A stretch of DNA of 64,000 bases from G963667975 sp963677395. Lineage in GTDB: Bacteria; Bacteroidota; Bacteroidia; Bacteroidales; G963667975. Below are positions 1-8,996 of this stretch, one piece after another. Under the pieces are notes generated by a model. It was not told the DNA's origin. It searched no databases and saw only the letters and a list, made by a program, of their open reading frames with translations. The translations under genes were made by a program, and so were the position numbers. Position 1 is the first letter of the stretch; the number at the start of each line of letters is the position of its first letter. The stretch covers positions 2,418,001-2,482,000 of the forward strand of contig OY781965.2 of the NCBI GenBank assembly GCA_963677395.2, in the 5' to 3' direction.

Positions 1-567
1 AGTTTAAGCTCACCAGCCATCACTCAGGCAATGGTTTTGGCTACCGGAGCCGCTCTTTCTTCCGATTTGAAACAACTGATTCGTAAAACACGCTATGTGT
101 ATGATTTGATTGAGTTGAAAGAAACGGAAGGTGTTGATAAAGATGTGTTTATGAATGTTGAAAAAGGTATCTGGGCTATTGATCACGATAAACAGTTACA
201 CGATTTAAAAATTTCTTCAGCTTTTCTTCTGGAAAAATACAAGGAGGAAGTTTTTAAGTTCGGACATACTCTTTTTGTTGCCGGAGCTGTTACCGATAGT
301 TTACTCAACTTTTTAAGAGTACAGAAAAATGTTTCTGAGATTGTGCTGGTAATGAAAGATTTTACCCGTATGTTTGCTTCTCAGGAAGTGTTTAATGCAT
401 TCCTGAAAAGGGGAGGCCGGATCAATGTAATTCAAAAAACAAAACTTTTGGCAGTATGTGTCAATCCTGTAGCACCGAATGGATTTCGATTCGATTCCGG
501 AGAGTTATGCAGGGTGATGCAGCAAAGCCTGGGTATTCCTGTATATGACATTCGTCAGATAGTGTAA
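1..567 (+). CDS. kamB: KamB, lysine 5,6-aminomutase reactivase subunit (5' end outside window)
   Basis: The reading frame is open from base 1 and runs 188 codons to TAA, so the gene is probably cut by the window edge; the first Met at base 31 is unlikely to be the start. I name it from its position (3 bp before the MutS-like KamC and just ahead of kamD/kamE) and from a sequence type I associate with KamB. The family is thought to help reactivate the B12/PLP-dependent aminomutase. The visible part has no catalytic motif that I recognise. It ends with residues like VYDIRQIV and forms an operon with kamC. Confidence 0.7.
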   Translation, partial: SLSSPAITQAMVLATGAALSSDLKQLIRKTRYVYDLIELKETEGVDKDVFMNVEKGIWAIDHDKQLHDLKISSAFLLEKYKEEVFKFGHTLFVAGAVTDSLLNFLRVQKNVSEIVLVMKDFTRMFASQEVFNAFLKRGGRINVIQKTKLLAVCVNPVAPNGFRFDSGELCRVMQQSLGIPVYDIRQIV

Positions 568-570
568 GAT

Positions 571-1995
571 ATGGAACTGAAAAAAGTACTGGAACGTAAC
601 CCAAATCTGAAATTTGTGGTGGATAAACTGGAGCTCTATTCCGGTTTGTCACGCAAGTATCTTTATGCTTCACGGTTTAAAACGCAGATTGCTGATATTG
701 AGCTGGAACTGAATCTCATTGAGCATGTTTTTGCTTTATTGAAAAATCCTGCTCAGGAAGAATTTATTTCCAAAATCAAAATCAAACTTATGCAGTTTAA
801 AGATGTGAATGGTTCCATTCGCAATCTGGCAACTGCTGCAGTATTGGATGATGTAGAACTGTTCGAGCTAAAGCATTTCAGCTTGTTACAGGACGACGTG
901 AGGCAACTTCTGGCTTTAACTGGTACTACCGTATTGGATATGCCTTCGCTGGAAAAGGTGATTATGATTCTAGATCCTCAAAATCAACGTATTCCAGGCT
1001 TTTATATATATGATGAATATAGCTCAAAACTGGCTGAAATCCGTAAGGAATACAAAACAATCAAACATCAGGAAGACCCGCATGAACATGCGGATGTAGT
1101 CAATAGCAAGGCCGACATACTATATCAGCAAAGCCTTGTACTCGAAGATGAAATTCGCGAAAAGCTTACACTGGAGCTTTCAAAACATAAAGAAATATTA
1201 AAAGATGCCATCGACAAAATCGCACATCTCGACATTTTGATAGCCAAGGCTGAAACTGCAGATAAATTACAGCTCACCAAACCGGAGATTTTAAAAGAAA
1301 CTACAATATTGCAAGGCCTGTTCAATCCTCAACTGAAGGAACTTTTACAAAGTAAGGGGAAGGATTTTCAGGCAGTTGATATTTGCATTCCGCAAAGAGC
1401 TCATTTGATCACCGGAGCCAATATGGCCGGGAAAACTGTATTATTGAAATCGGTTGCACTTGCTCAGTACTTGATGCAATTTGGATTTTATGTGCCAGCT
1501 TCTTATGCCGGAATTGTTCCGGTAGAAGAAGTTGTTTTATGTATAAGTGATGATCAATCGGAGTTAGCCGGATTATCTTCATTTGCAGCCGAGATGATGA
1601 ATGTTAATTCGATCATCCAGCTTATCAGAAAAAAGAAAAAAATATTTGTGCTTATTGATGAGTTAGCACGTACTACCAACCCCGTTGAAGGAACTGCTTT
1701 CGTGGCTTCAATGCTCGAATTACTCGAAGAAAATAAGGTAAGAAGCTTAATTACAACTCATTATAGTGGAATTGAAACGAGTTGCCGTAAACTTCGTGTA
1801 AAAGGATTTATCCGTGAAAAACTAAATACGGATCTTACTATCGACAACATTAACGATTACATTGACTATTCGCTGGTTGAAGAGCAGGATCAAATAGTAC
1901 CGATGGAAGCTTTACAAATAGCGGCTTTGCTTAATGTAGATGCCTCGCTGCTCGAAAGAGCCCGCTCACTTATGAAAAAAACAGAAACAAAATAG
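571..1995 (+). CDS. kamC: KamC, MutS-like ATPase, lysine 5,6-aminomutase reactivase
   Basis: This is a 474-residue protein with a MutS-family ABC-type ATPase domain in its C-terminal half. The Walker A motif GANMAGKT is near residue 282 and a Walker B-like VLIDE is near residue 361, followed by RTTNPVEG and ITTHYSG, as in MutS C-terminal domains. The N-terminal half is helical and lacks the mismatch-recognition domains of a true MutS. Directly upstream of kamD/kamE, this architecture fits KamC, thought to drive ATP-dependent exchange of damaged cobalamin on lysine 5,6-aminomutase. It starts 3 bp after kamB and ends 27 bp before kamD, so it is co-transcribed. The exact reactivation mechanism is inferred from the family. 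Confidence 0.8.
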   Translation: MELKKVLERNPNLKFVVDKLELYSGLSRKYLYASRFKTQIADIELELNLIEHVFALLKNPAQEEFISKIKIKLMQFKDVNGSIRNLATAAVLDDVELFELKHFSLLQDDVRQLLALTGTTVLDMPSLEKVIMILDPQNQRIPGFYIYDEYSSKLAEIRKEYKTIKHQEDPHEHADVVNSKADILYQQSLVLEDEIREKLTLELSKHKEILKDAIDKIAHLDILIAKAETADKLQLTKPEILKETTILQGLFNPQLKELLQSKGKDFQAVDICIPQRAHLITGANMAGKTVLLKSVALAQYLMQFGFYVPASYAGIVPVEEVVLCISDDQSELAGLSSFAAEMMNVNSIIQLIRKKKKIFVLIDELARTTNPVEGTAFVASMLELLEENKVRSLITTHYSGIETSCRKLRVKGFIREKLNTDLTIDNINDYIDYSLVEEQDQIVPMEALQIAALLNVDASLLERARSLMKKTETK

Positions 1996-2022
1996 AAACC
2001 CATAATAAATAATAAACAAAGG

Positions 2023-3580
2023 ATGCAAAAGAGTAAGTTAGGACTTGACTTTGAAAAAGTAAAACAGGCGAAGCAAGTGTCGAAAAACATTGCGGATGAT
2101 GTTCAGAATTTTGTAAACAACTACACTACTGTTGCCGTAGAACGTACGTTGTGTCGTCTTTTAGGTATCGACAATGTGGATACCAACGAAGTTCCACTGC
2201 CCAACGTAGTGGTGGATCATATCAAAGAAAAAGGCGGACTCAATCAAGGTATTATGTTCTACCTTGGCAACGCTATTATCGAAACAAAACTGGATCCTCA
2301 GCAAATAGCAGAACAGATTTCGGAAGGCAAATTAGAAATCACACAATTACCGGTTCATTCAAAGGAAGAGATTCATCAGGCAATTATGCCTTATGTTCAT
2401 AGTGCTGTAGAACGTGTTCGGAATAATCGTCTTCGTCGTGAAAACTACCTCAATACTATTGGGGAAGGTAAAAAGCCATATCTCTATGTAATTGTAGCTA
2501 CCGGAAATATTTACGAAGATGTAGTACAAGCTCAGGCTGCTGCACGTCAGGGTGCCGATGTTATTGCTGTAATCCGTACAACCGGACAAAGCTTACTCGA
2601 TTATGTTCCTTTTGGTGCAACCACCGAAGGCTTTGGCGGAACATTTGCAACACAGGAAAACTTCCGCATTATGCGCACCGCATTGAATGAAGTAGGAGAG
2701 GAAGTAGGTCGTTACATTCGCTTGTGCAACTATTGCTCAGGATTATGTATGCCCGAAATTGCTGCAATGGGTGCTCTTGAGGGTCTGGATGTTATGCTTA
2801 ATGATGCCCTTTATGGAATTTTGTTCCGCGACATCAATATGCAACGCACATTGGTTGACCAATATTTTTTCACGTATTCTCAATGGATTTGCAGGCGTAA
2901 TTATCAATACCGGCGAAGATAATTATCTTACAACGGCTGATGCTTTTGACGAAGCACATACAGTGTTAGCTTCCGATTTGATCAATGAACAACTTGCTTT
3001 AATAGCCGGGTTACCCGAAGAACAGATGGGATTAGGTCATGCATTTGAAATGGATCCGGAACTCGAAAACGGTTTCTTATACGAATTGGCGCAAGCGCAA
3101 ATGACCCGCGAAATATTCCCGAAAGCTCCTTTAAAATATATGCCACCTACCAAGTTTATGACCGGGAACATTTTTAGAGGTCATATTCAGGATGCGTTGT
3201 TTAATATGATTGGAATATGGACAAATCAAGGCATACAGCTTTTAGGAATGCCTACCGAAGCAATTCACACACCCTTTATGTCCGATCGTTATCTTTCAAT
3301 CGAAAATGCCAAGTATATCTTTGGTAATATGAAAGATATTGGAAATGAAGTTGAGTTTAAAAAAGACGGAATTATTCAGCAACGAGCTCAAAAGGTTGTA
3401 GATGATGCCCTGAATTTATTGCTTATCCTCGAAAAAGAGGGCTTGTTTACAGCTCTCGAAAAAGGAATTTTTGGCGATGTAAAACGCCCGAAAAACGGAG
3501 GTAAAGGATTGAGCGGTGTAGCCGAAAAAGGTGCAAACTACTTCAACCCATTTATAGAACTCATGAACGGCAAAAAGTAA
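2023..3580 (+). CDS. kamD: KamD, lysine 5,6-aminomutase alpha subunit, with a one-base frameshift
   Basis: Large subunit of D-lysine/L-beta-lysine 5,6-aminomutase, the adenosylcobalamin- and PLP-dependent enzyme of lysine fermentation. The frame starting at 2023 reads correctly to about residue 281 (INMQRTLVDQYF) and then breaks; the homologous sequence (NGFAGVIINTGEDNYLTTAD) continues in the next frame to the stop at 3578-3580. Removing one T from the six-T run at 2865-2870 restores a single frame of 518 residues, close to the ~516 usual for the family. No other damage is seen on either side, so a homopolymer sequencing error or a very recent mutation is likelier than an old pseudogene. It is co-transcribed with kamB and kamC. 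The 231-bp gap before kamE is longer than expected. Confidence 0.85.
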
Positions 3581-3621
3581 TACCCGTTTTTTTTGCTACG
3601 AAAACGTAAAAGACACAAAAA

Positions 3622-3690
3622 TATGATTATGAAGGAATGAAACTTGATGAAAACCTAAGACTTGACGCGTTGGTTGAAAGTTTGATAAAT
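3622..3690 (+). pseudogene. possible GxxExxY-type protein fragment between kamD and kamE
   Basis: In the 231-bp kamD-kamE gap, codons from 3622 read YDYEGMKLDENLRLDALVES, which resembles the central segment of GxxExxY proteins (YKGIKLDEGFRLDLLV type). Neither the N-terminal GxxExxY box nor the C-terminal half is present, and the frame soon loses family resemblance. I read it as a small remnant of an inserted gene inside the operon. The match is by eye over about 20 residues, so it may be chance. The rest of the gap shows no terminator or promoter that I can defend. Confidence 0.3.
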
Positions 3691-3811
3691 CAATGTAATG
3701 AATATAGGTTCAGGTATTTGGAGTTTTGTACGATAATTAGACGTATTTTAGTGTTTTTAGAGCTTTTGTGGCTCAAATTCTTATTTTTAAACCCATAAAA
3801 GAAATGTTACT

Positions 3812-4603
3812 ATGAGCGGAGGATTATACTCAACAGATAAAAATGATTTTGATCAAACCCTTGATTTGAAAAAGATTAAACCTTATGGCGATACCATGAA
3901 TGATGGTAAAACTCAATTGAGTTTTACACTTCCTGTGCCTGAAGGAGAAGAAGCAATTGAAGCGGCTAAACAGTTGATGAAAAAAATGGGGTTCGAAAAC
4001 CCTCAAATTGTATTCACAAAGGAGCTTACCAATGGTTTTACATTTTTCAACGGTTATGGAAACTGTGTTCATACTGTTGATTACACAACCATTCATGTTC
4101 CGAAAGTAGAATCGAATAAAATGGATATGCACGAAACCGATGCATACATTAAAGAACATATTGGTCGAAAAATTATCGTGGTAGGTGCCAGTACCGGAAC
4201 GGATGCTCACACCGTTGGTATTGATGCGATCATGAATATGAAAGGTTTTGCCGGTCATTATGGATTGGAACGTTACGAAATGATTGAAGCCATTAATATG
4301 GGAAGTCAGGTTCCTAATGAAGAGTTTATCGCGAAAGCTATCGAATTGAATGCGGATGCCTTACTCGTTTCGCAAACTGTAACACAAAAAGATGTACATA
4401 TTCAAAATCTTACAGAGTTGGTTGAGATGATGGAAGCCGAAGGTTTGCGCAGTAAAATGATTCTGGCGTGCGGTGGTCCGCGTATCTCACACGAACTTGC
4501 CAAAGAGTTAGGTTATGATGCCGGTTTTGGAATGAACACTTATGCCGATGATGTTGCCTCATTTATAGCGCAGGAGTTAGTTCGTAGATCAAATGAAAAA
4601 TAA
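3812..4603 (+). CDS. kamE: KamE, lysine 5,6-aminomutase beta subunit
   Basis: Small subunit of lysine 5,6-aminomutase, 263 residues, which carries the cobalamin-binding Rossmann domain and the PLP-anchoring lysine. The B12-binding motif TDAHTVG places the cobalt-ligating histidine at residue 133, and MNMKG places the PLP lysine at 144. These numbers match His133 and Lys144 that I recall for the clostridial beta subunit. The N-terminal ~100 residues form the dimerisation region and the C-terminal part (ILACGGPRIS, GMNTYADDVA) the rest of the B12 domain. It lies 231 bp after kamD and 32 bp before the CoA-transferase gene. Identity is very secure. Confidence 0.95.
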   Translation: MSGGLYSTDKNDFDQTLDLKKIKPYGDTMNDGKTQLSFTLPVPEGEEAIEAAKQLMKKMGFENPQIVFTKELTNGFTFFNGYGNCVHTVDYTTIHVPKVESNKMDMHETDAYIKEHIGRKIIVVGASTGTDAHTVGIDAIMNMKGFAGHYGLERYEMIEAINMGSQVPNEEFIAKAIELNADALLVSQTVTQKDVHIQNLTELVEMMEAEGLRSKMILACGGPRISHELAKELGYDAGFGMNTYADDVASFIAQELVRRSNEK

Positions 4604-4635
4604 AGATTATCAATACTATACAAAAATATTCAACC

Positions 4636-5292
4636 ATGGATAAAAAACAAATCAGAGAAGTAATCGCTCGTCGTGTTGCACTCGAATTAAGAGATGGTGA
4701 TGTTGTAAACCTTGGAATCGGACTTCCGACACTTGTTCCGGATTATATTCCGGAAGGTGTACATGTTACATTACAATCGGAGAATGGTTTATTAGGCATG
4801 GGACCAACTCCCGAAACCGGAAAAGAAGACCCGCATCTTACCAATGCAGGTGGAGGGTATATTACAGCTCTTCCGGGTGCAATCAGTTTCGACAGTGCCA
4901 CCTCATTCGGCATCATTCGTGGTGGACATGTGGATGTTACTGTTTTAGGAGCAATGCAGGTTGACGAAAAGGGAAATCTCGCCAACTGGATGATTCCTGG
5001 TAAAAAAACACCGGGTATGGGTGGAGCTATGGATTTACTCGTGGGTGCCCGTCGCGTAATTCTGGCAATGGAACACATGGCTGGTGAAAGTAAAAAAATC
5101 CTGAAAGAGTGTACGTTACCTCTTACTGCTGCCGGACAGGTAAATATGATCGTGACCGAAATGGGTATGATGGAAATAACATCCGAAGGTATTGTGCTCA
5201 AAGAAATTCATCCGGAATTCACTGTTGAGCAGGTTCAGGGTGCTACAGGAGCACGTTTAATCATACCCGATGATTTAAAACCAATGCCGTAG
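4636..5292 (+). CDS. atoA: CoA-transferase beta subunit (butyrate/acetoacetate type)
   Basis: This 218-residue class I CoA-transferase beta subunit has the active-site SENG motif with the catalytic glutamate at residue 49, followed by GLLGMGP and the late motifs ITALPGA and GMGGAMDL. In lysine fermenters this enzyme moves CoA from butyryl-CoA to acetoacetate, releasing butyrate. The alpha subunit (AtoD) is not adjacent and presumably lies before the window. The gene ends the kam operon and is followed by a terminator at 5305-5340. Substrate is inferred from the neighbouring kam genes; other short-chain CoA transferases share these motifs. Confidence 0.85.
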   Translation: MDKKQIREVIARRVALELRDGDVVNLGIGLPTLVPDYIPEGVHVTLQSENGLLGMGPTPETGKEDPHLTNAGGGYITALPGAISFDSATSFGIIRGGHVDVTVLGAMQVDEKGNLANWMIPGKKTPGMGGAMDLLVGARRVILAMEHMAGESKKILKECTLPLTAAGQVNMIVTEMGMMEITSEGIVLKEIHPEFTVEQVQGATGARLIIPDDLKPMP

Positions 5293-5304
5293 GGGTATTC
5301 CTCG

Positions 5305-5340
5305 TGGATGCCCTTATTTGGGTATCCATAGTATTTTTTT
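5305..5340 (+). terminator. rho-independent terminator of the kam operon
   Basis: A stem TGGATGCCC/GGGTATCCA (one mismatch) with a six-base loop is followed by ATAGTATTTTTTT, 12 bp after the atoA stop codon. Confidence 0.6.
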
Positions 5341-5382
5341 AAGTATGAAAAGGAAATAATATATTTTTGGAATGGAGCTGGC

Positions 5383-5430
5383 TTTGAGAGCCTCAGAGGG
5401 TGGCGCCTGAGGTTCTCGAAGGCACTCAAA
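5383..5430. repeat. REP-like compound hairpin
   Basis: The outer arms TTTGAG/CTCAAA (5383-5388, 5425-5430) enclose an 11-bp inner stem GAGAGCCTCAG/CTGAGGTTCTC with one mismatch (5386-5396, 5407-5417). The sequence CTGAGGTTCTCGAAGG is of the kind found in dispersed extragenic palindromes of Bacteroidota. It lies in the 246-bp gap after the kam terminator. Confidence 0.45.
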
Positions 5431-5538
5431 TCCACCAAAGCTTGATGGCACATAAGTAGTATGACGGACAAAAGAAAGAAATAGAGCTTTCTTTGATAAA
5501 TTAGGACAGCCAACATCATAGTATAAATTTGAATAATT

Positions 5539-6879
5539 ATGTCTGAAACCAACCGCATAGAATACAAACGTGAATTCAATACCGATGTCGATATTGAAAA
5601 GGAGGTCATTGCTTTTCTCAATTATCACGAAGGCGGATTAATTTACATTGGCATCGACAAACAAGGAAAAATATTGGGGGTTTCTGATATTGACGATGAT
5701 ATGCTCAAAATAAAAGACCGTGTCAAAAACAACATATCCCCTTCGGCAATGGGACTTTTTGATATCGTTGCCGAAGCCAAAGAAGGTAAAGAACTTATTA
5801 AAATAATTGTTGCCGGAGGTACAGAAAAGCCTTATTTCAAAAAGAAATTTGGAATGACAGAAAAAGGTTGTTTTATCCGTACTGGATCAGCAGCAGAACC
5901 AATGCCGCAGGCAATGATTGACAAGTTATTTGCTTCTCGCACTCGAAATTCACTAGGTAAAATAAGGTCGCACCGTCAGGATTTGACATTTGAGCAACTC
6001 AAAATCTATTATGACGAAAAAGGTATTACTCTTACAAAACGGTTTAAGCAAAATCTGGAATTGTTAACCGAAGATGAAAAACTTAATTATGTAGCTTATC
6101 TGTTGGGTGATGAGAATGGAACTTCTATTAAAGTTGCGAAATATTCCGGTACCGACAGGGTCGATCTAATTGAAAACAACGAATATGGCTATTGCTCATT
6201 AATTAAAGCAACCAAAAGAGTTATCGATAAACTGGAACTCGAAAACAAAACCATTTCAAAAATCACTCCCAAAGAGCGTATTGATACAAGGCTTTGGAAT
6301 GCCGTTGCATTACGTGAGGCAATTATAAATGCCATTATCCACAACGATTATACCCGCGAAATACCTCCGAAATTTGAAATATTTTCAGACAGGCTGGAGA
6401 TAATCAGTTTCGGTGGTTTGTTCGAAGGAATGATACAAGAGGATTTTTTCGATGGATTGTCATTACCACGAAACAAAGAACTTATGCGGGTTTATAAAGA
6501 CTTGGGGATGGTTGAACAATTAGGTTCTGGTGTGCCACGTATTTTACAGACTTATGGTAAAGACTGTTTCAAATTTGCCGACAACTATTTACGAATAATT
6601 TTCCCTGCCACAGAACAAGTTGCCACGCAAGTTACCATGCAAGTTACCACGCAAGTTACCACGCAAGTTGAAGAATTAATAAAAGTATTTACGGGAGAAC
6701 ATTCGCGCCAAGAATTGCAAGACAAATTAAATTTGGCAAACAGGGAGCATTTTAGAAAAAACTATATGCAACCAGCGTTAGATGTAAACTTAATAGAATT
6801 AACCATACCTGAAAAACCTAATAGTAGTAAACAAAAATATAGGTTAACAGAAAAAGGTATTTTAGTGAAAAATAATTGA
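5539..6879 (+). CDS. AlbA_2 (Schlafen-type)/HATPase domain protein, putative regulator
   Basis: This 446-residue protein has an N-terminal AlbA_2 (divergent AAA-4) domain at about residues 1-120, beginning EYKREFN and GGLIYIGID. A central/C-terminal HATPase_c_4-like domain carries REAIINAIIHNDY near residue 260 and GSGVPRIL near 332. Residues ~360-380 form a linker of repeated Thr-Gln-Val, encoded by tandem 12-bp units (about 6610-6668). A winged-helix-like tail follows. Such proteins are often annotated as RecG-like or transcriptional regulators and occur in defence and mobile regions; the function is not established. A -7-like TAAATTTG lies at 5524-5531, very close to the start. It is a stand-alone gene downstream of the kam operon. 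Confidence 0.75.
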   Translation: MSETNRIEYKREFNTDVDIEKEVIAFLNYHEGGLIYIGIDKQGKILGVSDIDDDMLKIKDRVKNNISPSAMGLFDIVAEAKEGKELIKIIVAGGTEKPYFKKKFGMTEKGCFIRTGSAAEPMPQAMIDKLFASRTRNSLGKIRSHRQDLTFEQLKIYYDEKGITLTKRFKQNLELLTEDEKLNYVAYLLGDENGTSIKVAKYSGTDRVDLIENNEYGYCSLIKATKRVIDKLELENKTISKITPKERIDTRLWNAVALREAIINAIIHNDYTREIPPKFEIFSDRLEIISFGGLFEGMIQEDFFDGLSLPRNKELMRVYKDLGMVEQLGSGVPRILQTYGKDCFKFADNYLRIIFPATEQVATQVTMQVTTQVTTQVEELIKVFTGEHSRQELQDKLNLANREHFRKNYMQPALDVNLIELTIPEKPNSSKQKYRLTEKGILVKNN

Positions 6880-6890
6880 AATAAATATAT

Positions 6891-6956
6891 AATACCAATA
6901 TGATTTACAAAACATGCTTGTGAGACTTGCCAAATGCCGATGTGATAGATGTTTAG
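6891..6956. repeat. 66-bp direct repeat, copy A (left of the LRV gene)
   Basis: This matches 8728-8793 at the same length. Shared blocks are CCAATATGATTT, CTTGC.AAAT and GATGTGATAGATGTTTAG. The two copies flank the 6972-8528 gene. Copy A lacks the long hairpin partner that follows copy B. Confidence 0.6.
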
Positions 6957-6971
6957 GCTAAGAAGGTTAGT

Positions 6972-8528
6972 CTACCAAATACATATAATTGGTATTGATT
7001 TCACTCCACTTAAGCGAAGCCCAACTAAAGACCTGATCCGTGGGGACTTGTCGACTCTAAGCTGTTCAAGAATCGGAAATGGAGTACGTGGATTATTTAC
7101 CACTTCTATACGAACAATCAAAGAATCATCTGTACTCAATGTTTTAAGAATTGTAGGCGGGGTATTTGGGTTTCTTGCCACTTCATAGCGTACATATTCA
7201 TCGTGATCCTTGCTTAATTTAACTAGTATTGTTGGCGAAGTGCCTAGGTTTTTTGCAACTGCCTTCCGAATATCTATATCTTTATATGAGATCAATTTCT
7301 CCATTATTGAGGGAGAAGCGTTTGGATTTGTCGCAACCACCTTTCGAACATATCTATTTTTACGCGTGAGCAACTTTACCAGTATCGATGGAGAAGCGCT
7401 TGGATTTTCTGCTACTGCCATCCGAACACGTTCATGGTTATCCTTGCTCAATTTAGCTAGTGTCGATAGCGACGCGTTTGGGTTTCCAGCAACTGCTTCG
7501 CGCATATCACTATATTTATACGTGCTCAATCGAGCTAGTATTAATTGTGAAGCGTTTGGATTTTTTGCAACAGCTATGCTAACATCCCAAGATTTATCCT
7601 TAATTAATTCTTCAAGGATTGGGAGTGGAGTGTTTGGATTTTCTGCCACAGCCCTGCGAACATATTCATCTCTATCGCGACTCAAATAACTTAGTGTAAA
7701 TGGCGAAGCATTCGGATTTTTCGCAACCGCCTCCAGAATATAGCCGTTTCTAAACTTTTTCAATTTTTCCATTATTGAGGGAGAAGCGTTTGGATTTTTC
7801 GCTACAGCTTCGCATATATCTTCATCGAGATCCGTGCTTAATGCCTCAATAATTGGTAACGGGGTGTTTGGATTTCTTGCAACTTCTATGCGGGCATCTT
7901 TATCATTGTCCTTGCTCAATACTTCAAGAATTGGCAACGTAGTGATTGGATTATTTGCAACAGCCTTGCGAACAAGACTAGAAATATCAGTACTTAATGT
8001 CTCAAGAATTGGCAATGGGGTGATTGGATTTTTTGCAACTGAAAAGCGGACATATTTATCATTATCCTTACACAATTTTTCAAGAATTGGCGACGTAGTG
8101 ATTGGATTACTTGCCACTGCTTCCCGAACACTGGAGTCTGAATCCTTGCTCAATTCTTCAAGAATTGGCGACGTAGTGATTGGATTTCTTGCAACTTCTA
8201 TGCGGACATATTCGTCGTTATCCTTACTCAATGCCTCAAGGATTGCCAATGGAGCGCTTATATTTTTTGCTACTGATATCCGAACACGGGAGTCTGCATC
8301 CTTACCTAATAATTCGAATATAGATAATGTGGCGTTTGGATTTTGTGCCACTGCTTCCCGAACACGGGAGTCTGCATCCTTGCTCAATTCTTCAAGGATT
8401 GACAATGTGAGTCTTGGATTACGTGCCGCTGATTGGCAATACGCCAAGTCCCAACTATTTGCCATTGCTACTAACCGTTCTTCTTCTGTATATTCTTTTT
8501 TGAATATGTTTGTTATTCGTAGTTTCAT
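6972..8528 (-). CDS. 26-residue tandem-repeat protein (LRV-type)
   Basis: This 518-residue protein consists almost wholly of about 18 tandem repeats of 26 residues (78 bp). The consensus is like VRxAVAxNPNASPSILExLSKDxDEY. This pattern matches leucine-rich-repeat-variant (LRV) solenoids of paired helices, which serve as binding scaffolds. The first ~30 residues (KKEYTEEERLVAMANS) form a cap and there is no signal peptide, so it is probably cytoplasmic. The 78-bp period divides by three, which leaves long open frames on the opposite strand; those are artefacts. Repeat number can change by recombination. It has no operon partner and is flanked by 66-bp direct repeats. The binding partner is unknown. 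Confidence 0.75.
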   Translation of the reverse strand: MKLRITNIFKKEYTEEERLVAMANSWDLAYCQSAARNPRLTLSILEELSKDADSRVREAVAQNPNATLSIFELLGKDADSRVRISVAKNISAPLAILEALSKDNDEYVRIEVARNPITTSPILEELSKDSDSSVREAVASNPITTSPILEKLCKDNDKYVRFSVAKNPITPLPILETLSTDISSLVRKAVANNPITTLPILEVLSKDNDKDARIEVARNPNTPLPIIEALSTDLDEDICEAVAKNPNASPSIMEKLKKFRNGYILEAVAKNPNASPFTLSYLSRDRDEYVRRAVAENPNTPLPILEELIKDKSWDVSIAVAKNPNASQLILARLSTYKYSDMREAVAGNPNASLSTLAKLSKDNHERVRMAVAENPSASPSILVKLLTRKNRYVRKVVATNPNASPSIMEKLISYKDIDIRKAVAKNLGTSPTILVKLSKDHDEYVRYEVARNPNTPPTILKTLSTDDSLIVRIEVVNNPRTPFPILEQLRVDKSPRIRSLVGLRLSGVKSIPIICIW

Positions 8529-8727
8529 GTTATTGTATTTATGTAGGTTGATCCTGTAAAATCATTTTTTGCATCAATACTAAGATAAGTAACGAGTTAT
8601 TATGCTTTTACGCAATAAAAGTATAAATTATCTCACTACTAACCTGCAAAATTTAAAATTTGTCAGTTTTTATATGCCAGAAATCTAGGTATTTGAGATG
8701 CGGGAATTACTGGATTAAGGGTGAAAT

Positions 8728-8826
8728 AATGCCAATATGATTTTTTAAACATATTTTTAAATCTTGCGAAATACTGATGTGATAGATGTTTAGATTTGTG
8801 AAATAGGTCTAAACATCTATTACATC
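8728..8826. repeat. 66-bp direct repeat copy B plus 19-bp hairpin
   Basis: Copy B of the repeat covers 8728-8793. Its right end is the left arm (8776-8794) of a 19-bp inverted repeat with right arm 8808-8826 (GATGTGATAGATGTTTAGA against TCTAAACATCTATTACATC, one G-T pair). This lies in the 468-bp gap 8529-8996, which otherwise shows no gene except a weak 31-codon frame at 8905-9000. Confidence 0.55.
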
Positions 8827-8996
8827 TATATTATTCCATTCAATTTACAAAAGCTAAATTGGATTTTTATTTTTTTACTACATTTGTAAACAATCATTAA
8901 AAACATGCATAATGCGCAAGCGCTGCATTTATTCATTAGTTTAGATGATTTGACCTTTAAATCTAATGCTGAAATTTATACAATTGGACTGACTGT

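Noticed and set aside
571..1995. DNA mismatch repair MutS
   Set aside because: Only the ATPase part is present and the gene sits between kamB and kamD, so KamC is the better call.
4743..5628. Minus-strand frames opposite the CoA-transferase and AlbA_2 genes
   Set aside because: They are antisense shadows of well-supported genes.
7210..8559. Long open frames on the + strand opposite the 26-residue-repeat gene
   Set aside because: They arise because the 78-bp repeat period keeps the antisense frame open; they lack start context and family features.
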